NCBI RefSeq assembly: GCF_002846365.1 | Contig: NZ_PJMW01000002.1 | Coordinates: forward strand, 4,650,001 to 4,714,000 | Direction: 5' to 3' | DNA: 64,000 nt | Origin: Nocardia fluminea | GTDB taxonomy: Bacteria; Actinomycetota; Actinomycetes; Mycobacteriales; Mycobacteriaceae | In this document: one piece after another, positions 49,640 through 59,295 of the stretch | Numbering within the stretch: the first letter of the stretch is position 1 | Layout: each line of letters opens with the position of its first letter | Notes under the pieces: model-generated | Told to the model about the DNA's origin: nothing | The model's input: only the letters and a program-made list of their open reading frames with translations | Databases searched by the model: none | Translations under genes and position numbers: made by a program

Positions 49640-50540
49640 AGGTCACCTTCTCGATTCCGGCGAGCGCTTCGGCGTAGATCTCGTCGGCGTCGAGCCGGCG
49701 CAGTTCTTCGGCGAGGCAGTCGCGAGTTTCCCGGCGTGCCAGCGCGATCCGCTGGTCGGGTTCGCCGGTGCGGGTCAACGTTGCCGTCCTTCCTAGTTGA
49801 GGGCGTTCGATGGCGATCGAATCGGTGGCGCGCTGGATTTCCACCCGCAGCTCTCCGGTCTTGCGGATCACCGGGCAGTGCAGACGGGAGGCCAGCCAAC
49901 CGGCCAGGGTGTCGAGGGCGGGTTCGGAGGCCAGACCCGACACGGTCACCGAGGTGACCGGCTCGAACGGTGGCTCGTCCAGGGCCGCGGCCAGCAGTGC
50001 CCGCCAATAGGTGATGCGGCTCCACGCCAGATCGGTGTCGCCGGTCGCGTAGGAGTAGCGGCGCTTCTTGATCGCGGCCTGGGGATCGCGGGCGTAGGTG
50101 GCGTCGGTGATGCGGCGCTTGGCCAGCTTGCCCACCGAGTCCAGCGACGGGAAGTCCGGCGCGCCGCGCGGCCACCACGCCACCACGGGGGTGTCGGGCA
50201 GCAGGAACGGGGTGACGACGCTGCTTTCGTGGTTCACCAGCGCACCTTGCAGGCGCAGCACGATCACCTCGGCCGCACCGGCGTCACCGCCGACACGGAT
50301 CTGGGCGTCGAGGCGGGTGTCGGCGTCGCGGTCTCCGCGAGCCAGCACGATGACCCGGCAGGGATGTTCGCGGCTGGCGTCGTTGGCGGCGTCGATCGCG
50401 TCCTCGGCCTCGGAGGAGTCCAGCGTGCACACCACCAGGGTGAGCACCCGGCCCTGGGTGATCACGCCGTTGGTCTCGCGCAACTGCACCATCCGCTTAC
50501 CGACGTCGACGGTGTTGGTGTCGGGCATGTCGACGATCAC
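49632..50540 (-). CDS. opcA: Glucose-6-phosphate dehydrogenase assembly protein OpcA
   Basis: OpcA assists assembly and redox activation of glucose-6-phosphate dehydrogenase in cyanobacteria and actinobacteria. The 302-residue product starts MIVDMPDTNTVDVGKRMVQL when read from GTG 50540, which overlaps the zwf stop as GTGA; this fits the family better than ATG 50552. Conserved parts include GRVLTLVVCTLDS, ASREHPCRVIVLARGD, VVAWWPRGAPDFPSLDSVGK near residue 120 and ITDATYARDPQAAI. It sits between zwf and pgl as in M. tuberculosis. Confidence 0.94.
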   Translation of the reverse strand: MIVDMPDTNTVDVGKRMVQLRETNGVITQGRVLTLVVCTLDSSEAEDAIDAANDASREHPCRVIVLARGDRDADTRLDAQIRVGGDAGAAEVIVLRLQGALVNHESSVVTPFLLPDTPVVAWWPRGAPDFPSLDSVGKLAKRRITDATYARDPQAAIKKRRYSYATGDTDLAWSRITYWRALLAAALDEPPFEPVTSVTVSGLASEPALDTLAGWLASRLHCPVIRKTGELRVEIQRATDSIAIERPQLGRTATLTRTGEPDQRIALARRETRDCLAEELRRLDADEIYAEALAGIEKVTYE

Positions 50541-52108
50541 GGACGCCGCCATTCCCGCCCGCTGCGCGCGAGCATCTCATCGGCCGAGGTGGGACCCCAG
50601 GTCCCGGCCTCGTAGGGTTCGGGTTTGCCGCCCGCGGCCCAGTGCGCGAGCACGGGATCGAGGATGCGCCAGGACAATTCGACCTCCGCGTTGACCGGGA
50701 ACAGCGACGGCACGCCGAGCAGCACGTCGAGGATGAGCCGTTCGTAAGCCTCGGGGGAGGACTCGGTGAACGCCTCGCCGTAGCTGAAGTCCATGTTCAC
50801 GTCGCGCACTTCCATGCCCGAACCGGGGACCTTGGAGCCGAAGCGCAAGGTGATGCCCTCGTCCGGCTGCACCCGGATGACGAGGGCGTTCTGGCCCAGC
50901 TCCTCGGTCATGGTCTGATCGAAGGGCAGGTGCGGCGCGCGCTTGAACACCACCGCGATCTCGGTCACCCTGCGGCCCAGGCGTTTTCCGGTGCGCAGAT
51001 AGAACGGCACACCCGCCCAGCGCCGGTTCTCCACGTGCAGGGTGATCGCGGCGTAGGTCTCGGTCCGCGACTGCGGATCGAAACCCTCCTCCTGATGCAG
51101 GCCGACCACGTGCTCGCTGCCCTGCCAGCCTTCGGTGTACTGGCCGCGCGCGGTCGTCTCGTCCAGCGGCGCCACGAGTTTGGTGGCCGAGAGTGCTTTG
51201 ATCTTCTCGGTGGTGAGCTGCATCGGCTCGAAGGACGTGGGCTCCTCCATCGCGGTCAGCGCGAGCAACTGCAACAGGTGGTTCTGGATGACGTCACGCG
51301 CGGCGCCGATGCCGTCGTAATAGCCTGCGCGACCGCCCAATCCGATGTCCTCGGCCATGGTGATCTGCACGCTGTCGACGTAGTTGGCGTTCCAGATCGG
51401 TTCGAACAGCTCGTTGGCGAAGCGCAGCGCCAGGATGTTCTGGACCGTCTCCTTGCCGAGATAGTGGTCGATCCGAAAGACCTGCTCTTCCGGGAAGACC
51501 CGGTTGACCAAGGCGTTGAGCTCCTTGGCGCTGGTCAGGTCGTGGCCGAACGGCTTCTCGATCACCACGCGCCGCCACGGGGTGTACCCGTCGGGCTCCG
51601 GTTCGGCCTTGGCCAGGTCGTGCTCGGAGAGCTGATCGAGGACCACGGGGAACATGTTCGGCGGAATCGACAGGTAGAAGGCGTAATTGCCGCCGGTGCC
51701 GCGGGTTTCGTCGAGGCTGCGCAACGTGTCGGCGAGCGTGGCGAACGCCGCGTCGTCGTCGAAACTGCCCTGCACGAACCGCACGCCCTCCGCCAGGTGG
51801 TCCCAGACCTCCTGGCGGAACGGGGTGCGCGCGTGCTTCTTCACGGCCTCGAGTACCACCGAGGCGAAGTCTTCGTCGGCGTAGTTGCGCCGAGCGAAGC
51901 CGACCAGGGCGAAACCAGGGGGCAACAGCCCCTGGTTCGCCAGGTCATAGATGGCCGGCATCAGCTTCTTGCGGGACAGATCTCCGGTGACACCGAAGAT
52001 CACCATGCAGCACGGGCCCGCGATGAAGGGGACCCGTTTGTCGCGTTCGTCGCGCAGCGGGTTGTGCCACAGCCCCGCCGCCTGATCCGTCGATGCTGTG
52101 CCGGCCAT
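50537..52108 (-). CDS. zwf: Glucose-6-phosphate 1-dehydrogenase
   Basis: Zwf oxidises glucose 6-phosphate to 6-phosphogluconolactone, producing NADPH. The 523-residue protein has the dinucleotide motif VIFGVTGDLSRKKLMPA near residue 37, IEKPFGHDL near residue 185, the active-site RIDHYLGKETVQN near residue 212 with catalytic His and Lys, and YLRTGKRLGRR near residue 370. The start is 4 bases after the tal stop. It is the zwf2-type gene of the actinobacterial pentose phosphate operon. Confidence 0.97.
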   Translation of the reverse strand: MAGTASTDQAAGLWHNPLRDERDKRVPFIAGPCCMVIFGVTGDLSRKKLMPAIYDLANQGLLPPGFALVGFARRNYADEDFASVVLEAVKKHARTPFRQEVWDHLAEGVRFVQGSFDDDAAFATLADTLRSLDETRGTGGNYAFYLSIPPNMFPVVLDQLSEHDLAKAEPEPDGYTPWRRVVIEKPFGHDLTSAKELNALVNRVFPEEQVFRIDHYLGKETVQNILALRFANELFEPIWNANYVDSVQITMAEDIGLGGRAGYYDGIGAARDVIQNHLLQLLALTAMEEPTSFEPMQLTTEKIKALSATKLVAPLDETTARGQYTEGWQGSEHVVGLHQEEGFDPQSRTETYAAITLHVENRRWAGVPFYLRTGKRLGRRVTEIAVVFKRAPHLPFDQTMTEELGQNALVIRVQPDEGITLRFGSKVPGSGMEVRDVNMDFSYGEAFTESSPEAYERLILDVLLGVPSLFPVNAEVELSWRILDPVLAHWAAGGKPEPYEAGTWGPTSADEMLARSGREWRRP

Positions 52109-52112
52109 CGTG

Positions 52113-53246
52113 CTAGTTGCCCTCCGCCGCGATGTCGAGCTGGCCGGTGGTGGCCTCGATCAGTTCGCCCCACGCGCCCTCGAACTTCTCCACGCCTTCG
52201 CGCTCGAGCAGCGCGAACACATCGTCGAGATCGATACCCACCGCTGCCAGATCGGCGAAGACCTGAGCGCCCTCGGCACCACGGCCGCTGAGCGTGTCGC
52301 CCAGCACCTCACCGTGATCGGCGAACGCCTGCAGCGTCTTCTCCGGCAGCGTGTTGACCGTGTTCGGCCCGACGAGCTCGGTGACGTAGAGGGTGTCGGG
52401 GTAATCCGGGTTCTTCACCCCGGTCGACGCCCACAGCGGCCGCTGCCGGTTGCCACCCTGTGCGGCCAGGTGGTTGTAGGTGGAGGTGTGCGCGCCACCG
52501 TCGAACACGTCCTGGTACTCGGCGTACGCCAGCCGCGCGTTGGCCACACCGGCCTTGCCACGCAGGGCGAGAGCCTCCGGGGTGCCGATCGCCTCGAGGC
52601 GCTTGTCGATCTCGGTGTCCACGCGGGAGACGAAGAACGACGCCACCGAGTGGATCTTGGCCAGGTCGTGGCCACCGATCTTGGCGTTGCGCAGACCGTC
52701 GAGGTAGGCGCCCATCACCGCGCGGTAGCGCGGCACCGAGAAGATCAGCGTCACGTTCACGCTGATGCCCTCGGTGATCACCGAGGTGATGGCGGGCAGA
52801 CCCGCCTCGGTGGCCGGGATTTTGATGAACAGGTTCTTGCGGTCGACGATCTTCCACAGTTCGATCGCCTGGGCCACGGTCTTGTCGGCGTCGAAGGCGA
52901 AGCGCGGGTCGACCTCGATCGAGACCCGGCCGTCCACGCCGCCGGTCGCTTCGAACACCGGCGCGAGCACGTCGCAGGCGGCGCGCACATCGTCGGTGGT
53001 CATCGTGCGGATCGCCGCGTCGGCGTCGGCGCCTTGGGCCGCAAGATCTTTCAGTTGCGCGTCGTAGGCGTGGCCCACGCTCATCGCGGCCTGGAAGATG
53101 CTCGGATTGGTGGTGACACCGACGACGCTGCGGGTCGCGACCAGGTCGGCGAGATTGCCGGACTGGATGCGTTCGCGCGAGAGATCGTCGAGCCACACCG
53201 AGACGCCCGCGGCCGAGAGCGCGGCGAGATTCTCGTTCTGTGCCAT
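52113..53246 (-). CDS. tal: Transaldolase
   Basis: Tal moves a dihydroxyacetone unit between sugar phosphates in the non-oxidative pentose phosphate pathway. The 377-residue enzyme is of the longer actinobacterial TalB-like type: [19 protein letters not shown] and [13 protein letters not shown] near the start, the Schiff-base Lys in [16 protein letters not shown] near residue 140, [15 protein letters not shown] near residue 206. It begins 4 bases after tkt and ends 4 bases before zwf. Confidence 0.96.
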   Translation of the reverse strand: MAQNENLAALSAAGVSVWLDDLSRERIQSGNLADLVATRSVVGVTTNPSIFQAAMSVGHAYDAQLKDLAAQGADADAAIRTMTTDDVRAACDVLAPVFEATGGVDGRVSIEVDPRFAFDADKTVAQAIELWKIVDRKNLFIKIPATEAGLPAITSVITEGISVNVTLIFSVPRYRAVMGAYLDGLRNAKIGGHDLAKIHSVASFFVSRVDTEIDKRLEAIGTPEALALRGKAGVANARLAYAEYQDVFDGGAHTSTYNHLAAQGGNRQRPLWASTGVKNPDYPDTLYVTELVGPNTVNTLPEKTLQAFADHGEVLGDTLSGRGAEGAQVFADLAAVGIDLDDVFALLEREGVEKFEGAWGELIEATTGQLDIAAEGN

Positions 53247-53250
53247 GGTT

Positions 53251-55392
53251 TTACCCCTTCACCTTGTCGGTGGAACGCAGTGCCGCGCGGACAACGGCAT
53301 CGGGGGTGATACCGAATTCGCGGTACAGAGTCTTGTAGTCGGCCGACGCGCCGAAGTGGTCGATGCCGACGACTTCACCCGCGTCACCGACGAATCGGTG
53401 CCACGGCATCGCGATACCGGCCTCCACCGCGACCCTGGCCCGCACCGACGGGGGCAGCACTTCGTCGCGGTATCCCTGATCCTGCGCGTCGAACCACTCC
53501 ACACACGGCATCGAGACCACGCGGGTCGGGATGCCCTGCTCTTCCAGCGTAGTGCGCGCGGCGACCGCGAGGTGGACCTCGGAACCGGTGCCGATCAGGA
53601 TCACCTGGGGGGTGCCGGTGGAAGCCTCGGCCAGTATGTAGCCGCCCTTCTTCACACCTTCGTAGCTGGTGCCCTCCAGGGTCGGGATGTCCTGGCGGGT
53701 CAGCGCCAGCGCCGACGGGCCGTCCTGGTGCGGCGCGTCATGGACCGAGAAGTGCGAGGTGTGCTCGTCGGAGTCACGTTCGAGGACGGTGCGCCAGGCG
53801 TACACGGTCTCGTTGGCATCACCGGGGCGCACGACGTTGAGGCCGGGGATCGCGCGCAGTGCGGCCAGGTGCTCGATCGGCTGGTGGGTCGGGCCGTCCT
53901 CGCCGAGACCGATGGAGTCGTGGGTCCACACGTAGATGGCGGGCACGCGCATCAGCGCGGCCAGGCGGACAGCCGGGCGCATGTAGTCGCTGAACACCAG
54001 GAAGGTGCCGCCGTAGGGGCGGGTCGGGCCGTGCAGCGCGATGCCGTTGAGGATCGAGCCCATCGCGTGCTCACGGATACCGAAGTGCAGGGTGCGCCCG
54101 TACGGGTCGGCCTTCCACGCGCCGGTGGAGATCGACTCGGGGCCGAAGCTCGGCTGGCCGGGCATGGTGGTGTTGTTGGACTCGGCCAAATCGGCCGAAC
54201 CGCCCCACAGCTCGGGCAGCTCGTCGGCGACCGCGGCGAGGAACTTGCCCGAAGCCTTACGGGTGGCCATGCCCTTGGGATCGACCTCGAAGGTCGGCAG
54301 CGCCTCGGTCCAGCCCTTGGGCAGCGTGCGGGTCTGCAGGCGATCGAACAGCGCCTTGTTCGACGGGTTGGCCTCGGCCCACTCGTCGAAGCTCTGCTGC
54401 CACTGCGCCTGTGCCTCGGTGCCGCGGCCCAGTGCCTTGCGGGTGTGCTCGATGACGGCCGGGTCGACCTCGAAGGACTTCTCCGGGTCGAAGCCCAGCG
54501 CCTTCTTCACCGCGGCGACCTCGTCGGGGCCGAGCGCGGCGCCGTGCGCGCCACCGGTGTTCATCTTGTTCGGGGCCGGGAAGCCGATGATGGTGCGCAG
54601 GATGATGATCGAGGGCTTGCTGGTCTCGGCCCTCGCCGCGGCCAGTGCCTGCTCGATGGCCACCACGTCTTCGCCGCCCTCGACGATCTGCACCTGCCAG
54701 CCGTAGGCCTCGTACCGCTTGGCCACGTCCTCGGTGAAGGCGATGTCGGTGTCGTCCTCGATGGAGATCTCGTTGTCGTCGTAGATCACCACGAGGTTGC
54801 CCAGCTGCTGGGTGCCCGCGATCGAGGAGGCCTCGGCGGTGACGCCCTCCTGCAGATCGCCGTCGGAGGCGATCGTGTAGATGAAGTGGTCGAACGGGCT
54901 GGTGCCCTCGGGGGCGTCCGGATCGAACAGCCCGCGCTCACGTCGCGCGGCCATCGCCATGCCGACCGCCGAGGCCAGTCCCTGGCCCAGCGGGCCGGTG
55001 GTGATCTCGACACCGTCGGTGTGGCGGAACTCGGGGTGGCCCGGGGTGAGCGAGCCCCACTGGCGCAGCTGCTCGAGGTCGGTCAGCTCCAGGCCGAAAC
55101 CGGCCAGGTAGAGCTCGATGTAGAGGGTGAGGCTGGAATGCCCACAGGACAGCACGAAGCGGTCGCGACCGACCCAGCTCGGATCCGCCGGGTTGTGGCG
55201 CATCGTGCGCTGGAAGAGGGTGTAGGCGACCGGCGCGAGGCTCATCGCGGTGCCGGGGTGCCCGTTGCCCGCCTTCTGCACGGCGTCCGCGGCGAGTACC
55301 CGGGCGGTGTCGACGGCCTTGGTGTCGAGGTCCGTCCAGTCGCTGGGATAGTTCCGCTGAGTGAGGGCGCGAATGTCGTCTGTGACTGGCAC
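53251..55392 (-). CDS. tkt: Transketolase
   Basis: Tkt transfers two-carbon units with thiamine diphosphate. The 713-residue protein has [16 protein letters not shown] near residue 43, the TPP motif [18 protein letters not shown] near residue 170 continuing to [29 protein letters not shown], and the pyrimidine-domain [18 protein letters not shown] near residue 490. GTG 55392 follows AGGAGA. It leads the tkt-tal-zwf-opcA-pgl operon, whose genes are spaced by 4 bases or overlap. The divergent ctaB gene lies 445 bases away. Confidence 0.97.
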   Translation of the reverse strand: MPVTDDIRALTQRNYPSDWTDLDTKAVDTARVLAADAVQKAGNGHPGTAMSLAPVAYTLFQRTMRHNPADPSWVGRDRFVLSCGHSSLTLYIELYLAGFGLELTDLEQLRQWGSLTPGHPEFRHTDGVEITTGPLGQGLASAVGMAMAARRERGLFDPDAPEGTSPFDHFIYTIASDGDLQEGVTAEASSIAGTQQLGNLVVIYDDNEISIEDDTDIAFTEDVAKRYEAYGWQVQIVEGGEDVVAIEQALAAARAETSKPSIIILRTIIGFPAPNKMNTGGAHGAALGPDEVAAVKKALGFDPEKSFEVDPAVIEHTRKALGRGTEAQAQWQQSFDEWAEANPSNKALFDRLQTRTLPKGWTEALPTFEVDPKGMATRKASGKFLAAVADELPELWGGSADLAESNNTTMPGQPSFGPESISTGAWKADPYGRTLHFGIREHAMGSILNGIALHGPTRPYGGTFLVFSDYMRPAVRLAALMRVPAIYVWTHDSIGLGEDGPTHQPIEHLAALRAIPGLNVVRPGDANETVYAWRTVLERDSDEHTSHFSVHDAPHQDGPSALALTRQDIPTLEGTSYEGVKKGGYILAEASTGTPQVILIGTGSEVHLAVAARTTLEEQGIPTRVVSMPCVEWFDAQDQGYRDEVLPPSVRARVAVEAGIAMPWHRFVGDAGEVVGIDHFGASADYKTLYREFGITPDAVVRAALRSTDKVKG

Positions 55393-55837
55393 GACCGTAG
55401 TTCTCCTGACCTAGGTTTCGTCGACGGCGATAGCTTGGCAGCGGCGATGGTGTTCGACAGCGGGTCGCACGCGGCCGGGATGCGTACCGATGTACAGGAA
55501 TACCCTAGTGGTGCTGCTACAGCGGTTGGCGCGAACCCTGGCGTTGAGTCTAGTTCGGATCGCCCTGACTCGGCGGTGTGCGGTGTAGAGCGTCACCGCC
55601 GCGCGAGCGGGGCCCGTCGCGATGCCGTTCACCTGCGCGTCGATGCCGGTTCACCGCCGCGTGGGCCCGGGACGGCGGCGCGGGAGGCGTAGTGACCGCG
55701 CCCACGGTGGCGGGGGTCTGGCGCGGAGCGGCAGGTGAGTGGGTCTACCATCCTCTGTAGTAGTGGCCGCGCCGCAGCCGCGCGCTGCTCGTTCCATTAC
55801 CGGATGCGAAGCGAAGCACAGCGTGCGAGGAGAAACA
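55393..55837. other. Divergent promoter region of tkt and ctaB
   Basis: About 445 bases between the tkt and ctaB starts. The only open frames are short, Arg-rich and without features. I see a TAGACT hexamer on the reverse strand at about 55548-55554 and an AT-richer CTACCATCCTCTGTAGTAG stretch at 55744-55762 near ctaB, but no complete promoter I would defend. No hairpin or repeat of note. Confidence 0.5.
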
Positions 55838-56830
55838 GTGCGGATCGGTCACGAGCCGGGTAGTAGCGGTGCGCACGGAACTTCGTCGACGGCGCTGGCC
55901 GATCGCCTCGCGGGCGACAGCCTCGGCGCGCGGATCGTGCGTAAGCCCCTCGCCTACATCGCGCTCACCAAACCACGCGTCATCGAGCTGCTGCTCGTTG
56001 CCACCATTCCGACGATGTTGCTGGCCGACCGCGGCACGGTGGACATCCGGCTGATCCTGGTCACCCTGTTCGGTGGCTGGATGGGCGCGGCCAGCGCCAA
56101 CACCCTCAACTGTGTCGCCGACGCCGACATCGACAAGGTGATGAAGCGGACCGCGCGCCGTCCGCTCGCCCGCGAGGCGGTGCCGACCAGGCACGCCCTG
56201 ATCTTCGGTGTCGCCCTCGGCGCGATCTCCTTCAGCTGGCTCTGGTGGCAGGCCAACCTGCTCAGCGGCGCGCTCGTGGTCGCCACGATCCTGTTCTACG
56301 TCTTCGTCTACACCAAGGGCCTCAAACGCCGGACCTCGCAGAATGTGGTGTGGGGCGGCGCCGCCGGCTGCATGCCCGCCCTCGTCGGCTGGTCCGCGGT
56401 GACCGGCACCGTCGGCTGGCCCGCGCTGGTGCTGTTCGCGGTGATCTTCTTCTGGACGCCGCCGCACACCTGGGCGCTGGCCATGCGCTACAAGGAGGAC
56501 TACCGCGCCGCCGGCGTGCCGATGCTGCCGGTGGTCGCGACCGAGCAGGTGGTCACCAAGCAGATCGTCATCTACACCTGGTTGACGGTGCTCGCGACGA
56601 TGGCCCTGGTACCTGCGACGGGTGTCATCTACGCGGCCGTCGCGCTGGTGGCCGGCGCCTGGTTCCTGCTCATGGCGCACCAGCTCTACGCCGGGGTACG
56701 CCGCGGCGAGTCGGTGAAGCCGCTGAAGCTGTTCCTGCAGTCGAACAACTACCTCGCAGTGGTGTTCTGTGGTCTGGCCGTGGACTCGGTGCTCGGGTGG
56801 GACACGATCGGTAGCCTCGTCGGGCTGTAA
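55838..56830 (+). CDS. ctaB: Protohaem IX farnesyltransferase (haem O synthase)
   Basis: CtaB adds a farnesyl group to protohaem, the first step towards haem A for cytochrome aa3 oxidase. The 330-residue UbiA-fold membrane protein starts its helices at [19 protein letters not shown] and shows the prenyl-diphosphate motif [20 protein letters not shown] near residue 90, the [17 protein letters not shown] region, and the second acidic motif [19 protein letters not shown] 55838 has GAGGAG 7 bases upstream. A strong hairpin (56842-56873) lies 12 bases past the stop. In M. tuberculosis ctaB and tkt are likewise divergent neighbours. Confidence 0.96.
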   Translation: MRIGHEPGSSGAHGTSSTALADRLAGDSLGARIVRKPLAYIALTKPRVIELLLVATIPTMLLADRGTVDIRLILVTLFGGWMGAASANTLNCVADADIDKVMKRTARRPLAREAVPTRHALIFGVALGAISFSWLWWQANLLSGALVVATILFYVFVYTKGLKRRTSQNVVWGGAAGCMPALVGWSAVTGTVGWPALVLFAVIFFWTPPHTWALAMRYKEDYRAAGVPMLPVVATEQVVTKQIVIYTWLTVLATMALVPATGVIYAAVALVAGAWFLLMAHQLYAGVRRGESVKPLKLFLQSNNYLAVVFCGLAVDSVLGWDTIGSLVGL

Positions 56831-56841
56831 GACGTTCTGGA

Positions 56842-56873
56842 ACAGTGGCCGGGCAGCGATGCCCGGCCACTGT
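56842..56873. terminator. Bidirectional terminator between ctaB and monooxygenase
   Basis: ACAGTGGCCGGGCA (56842-56855) pairs over 14 bp with TGCCCGGCCACTGT (56860-56873), with a GCGA tetraloop. Its right end touches the stop codon of the convergent monooxygenase gene, so it can serve both strands. Confidence 0.8.
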
Positions 56874-58453
56874 CATGTCCGGGCCTGGTCGGGTTGCGGC
56901 CTCGCCGGACCAGGAGAGTGGGCGACCTGGAAACTCACCAGCGATGTGCTGAGGTGGCCGTCCGGTCGGATCAGGATGGCTGTGCCCGCTGTCGCCGAAA
57001 AGGCGGTGAAGGCGTGTCCGTCGGTGTCGACAAGTGTCACAGAGCCCGGTCGGGCGGATGACTCGGACGGGGCGTCGGCGCGGCGGATCTCGACCGTGAG
57101 GACGCCGGATCCGTCGATCGGTGTCGCTGGGGAGCCGGATGTGGAGTTCGCGCCGCCCTCGAAGGCCGGGAGCTCGATGTCGAGTGAGTCATTGGTCGGG
57201 GCGAAGCGGAGCAGGGTCGCGTGGGGGCCTCGGAAGACGTCGAACAGGCGGATCGGGCGGCCGGTTTCGTCGTGCAGTGTGGCGTCCGGTGCGCGGTCGC
57301 CCGCGACGAGGGCGCCGTCGTCGGCGGGGGAGCGATAGGTGATGCCGAGCTGGCGGGTTTCGGGCCCGCGGAGCATCGCGTCCTCGTCGCCGTCGACGAG
57401 TTTGCCGAGGAGTTCGGTGCTCAGGCCGAGGACTCGGGCCGCGACCGTGCGGCGTTCGGGTTCGTAGGTGTCGAGCGGAGCTGGGTTGCCGCCGAGGGCA
57501 GCGGCCAGTTTCCAGCCCAGGTTGTAGGCGTCCTGCACGCCGGTGTTCAAGCCTTGGCCGCCGGTGGGCGGGTGGACGTGGGCGGCGTCGCCCGCGAGGA
57601 ACACCCGGCCGTCGCGAAAGCGTTCGGCGAGTCGAATGTTGGGGCGCCACAGCGTGATCCAGGACAGGTCGCTCAGCACCAGGCCGGTGGCGGGGCCGTG
57701 GCGGTCGGCGAGATCCTGCAGGGTGGCCAGATCGGGGAAGCGGTCGCCGGTCAGCGGGGCGGCGAACTGGAAGCGCCGCGCGCCCGGTAGCGGGGACAGG
57801 GCGAAGCCGGTCATCGGCTGGTCGGCCGCCGCGGCGAACCAGTAGCCGTACTCGTGGTCGAGGGAGTCGGCGCGGACATCGCCGAGCAGCATCGTGATCG
57901 AGTCGTCGGTGCTGCCCTCGAACGTGATACCGAGGCGCTTGCGCACCGTGCTCGCGCCCCCGTCGGTACCGACCAGATAGCGCGCCCGCACGGTCTCCGG
58001 TGTGCCGTCGCAGTGTCGCAGTGTCGCCGTGACACCGGTCTCGTCCTGAGTGAAATCGATGAGTTCCGTGGCGAATTCGACCGCCACGCCGAACTCGGCC
58101 AGCCGCGCGCGCAGGATCGCCTCGGTGTCGGACTGACCGAGCACCCAGGCGTTCGGATAGGGCACATCCGGTGTCGGCTCGGCCGGTTCGGCCATGCGGC
58201 GCTCGCCGGCGAAGGTCCCCGCGAAGTAGGCGCGCATCACCGGGACCGCACGCCCGGCGGCCAGTACCGCGTCGATCACGCCGAGGTCGTCGAACACCTC
58301 CAGGGTGCGCGGTTGGAGGCCGTCGCCGCGCGAGCCCTGAAAGGGTGATTCCGCCCGGTCGACGAGCCGGACGTCCACGCCGCGTCGCGCGAGATCGAGG
58401 GCGAGGGTGAGGCCGGTCGGGCCCGCACCGGCGATGAGTACCTGTTCTGACAT
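56873..58453 (-). CDS. FAD-dependent aromatic monooxygenase
   Basis: A 526-residue class A flavin monooxygenase. The FAD-binding GAGPTGLTLALDLARRG sits at residues ~9-25, the DG motif YLVGTDGGASTVRKRLG near residue 165, and GDAAHVHPPTGGQGLNTGVQDAYNLGW near residue 287; the C-terminal ~110 residues form the usual thioredoxin-like domain. Such enzymes hydroxylate phenols or polyketides; rifampicin monooxygenase is a relative of this class. ATG 58453 is chosen because GGAGG lies 9 bases before it. It is divergent from a TetR gene across tandem operator-like repeats, indicating substrate-induced expression. Confidence 0.87.
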   Translation of the reverse strand: MSEQVLIAGAGPTGLTLALDLARRGVDVRLVDRAESPFQGSRGDGLQPRTLEVFDDLGVIDAVLAAGRAVPVMRAYFAGTFAGERRMAEPAEPTPDVPYPNAWVLGQSDTEAILRARLAEFGVAVEFATELIDFTQDETGVTATLRHCDGTPETVRARYLVGTDGGASTVRKRLGITFEGSTDDSITMLLGDVRADSLDHEYGYWFAAAADQPMTGFALSPLPGARRFQFAAPLTGDRFPDLATLQDLADRHGPATGLVLSDLSWITLWRPNIRLAERFRDGRVFLAGDAAHVHPPTGGQGLNTGVQDAYNLGWKLAAALGGNPAPLDTYEPERRTVAARVLGLSTELLGKLVDGDEDAMLRGPETRQLGITYRSPADDGALVAGDRAPDATLHDETGRPIRLFDVFRGPHATLLRFAPTNDSLDIELPAFEGGANSTSGSPATPIDGSGVLTVEIRRADAPSESSARPGSVTLVDTDGHAFTAFSATAGTAILIRPDGHLSTSLVSFQVAHSPGPARPQPDQART

Positions 58454-58477
58454 GGGCAATGCCTCCTGTGACAAGAA

Positions 58478-58508
58478 CTGAATCTGCATTCAGTGAATAT
58501 GAATTCAG
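58478..58508. promoter_or_regulatory. Tandem TetR operator sites
   Basis: Two 16-bp dyads, CTGAATCTGCATTCAG (58478-58493) and GTGAATATGAATTCAG (58493-58508), share one base and fit STGAATMTGMATTCAG. They lie between the divergent monooxygenase and TetR genes and are the obvious binding sites of that repressor. Confidence 0.75.
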
Positions 58509-58549
58509 TTTCAGTGTTGGTACCGTGCTTGTCAAGGAGGTGATGTCCG

Positions 58550-59152
58550 GTGGTGGGCAGCAGGCGCGAGAAATCCGCGGAGACCGAGCAGGCGCTCAAG
58601 GACGCCGCCCGGCAGGTCTTCGCCGAACACGGCTACCTGAACGCGAAGATCGCCGACATCACCACCGCCGCGGGTCGGGCGGCGGGGTCGTTCTACAACC
58701 ACTTCGCGAGCAAAGAGGAACTGCTGCAAGCACTGCTGCGCGATATGGCGGCGGCGGCCGACGAGCGTGCGGCCGACCCGGAACACAACGGCGACTTCAC
58801 CGACCCGGCCGCGGTGCGCTATCACGTTCGCGGCTACTGGACCTTCGCGCGCGAACACGCCTCGGTGCTGCGCGCGATGGGCCAAGCGGCGCAGGTCAGC
58901 CCGGATTTCGCCCGGATCGTCGCGGGCTTCGGGGCTGAACAACGCACCGACATCGCCGACCACGTGGCGGACTTCCCGGAACGCGGGTTACGCCTGCCGG
59001 GGACGGTCGACGCCAGCCTGGCGATGATGTTCGCCGCGGTCGACGGGATGCTGCGCATGGTCGAGGACGGCTCGGTGACCCTCCCCGACGAGGAGGCGAT
59101 CGAGTCGATCACCCGGTTCGTCTATCGCGGGCTGACCGGCCGCGACTACTAG
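58550..59152 (+). CDS. TetR-family transcriptional regulator
   Basis: A 200-residue TetR repressor with the HTH at residues ~12-60 (EQALKDAARQVFAEHGYLNA, then AAGSFYNHFASKEELLQALL) and an all-helical ligand-binding domain including YWTFAREHASVLRAMGQAAQ. GTG 58550 follows AAGGAGGTGA by about 9 bases. It is divergent from the FAD monooxygenase, and a pair of 16-bp palindromes lies in the shared promoter, so it most likely represses that gene and itself until a phenolic or antibiotic-like ligand binds. Confidence 0.87.
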   Translation: MVGSRREKSAETEQALKDAARQVFAEHGYLNAKIADITTAAGRAAGSFYNHFASKEELLQALLRDMAAAADERAADPEHNGDFTDPAAVRYHVRGYWTFAREHASVLRAMGQAAQVSPDFARIVAGFGAEQRTDIADHVADFPERGLRLPGTVDASLAMMFAAVDGMLRMVEDGSVTLPDEEAIESITRFVYRGLTGRDY

Positions 59153-59295
59153 TTCCGATCCGAGGGCTCGCGGGCCCGGTGGTCGGCGGTGCGGTCCGGC
59201 TCGCGCGAGATTGGACCCGGAGCGCGGGCGCCGGATCTAGGTGGCCTCCGTGGAGCTGACCGGTGTCCGCTCGTCGGAGTGAGGAACAGTCGAGG

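Noticed and set aside
55411..55632. Short minus-strand frame between tkt and ctaB
   Set aside because: 73 codons, Arg-rich, without ribosome binding site or known motif.
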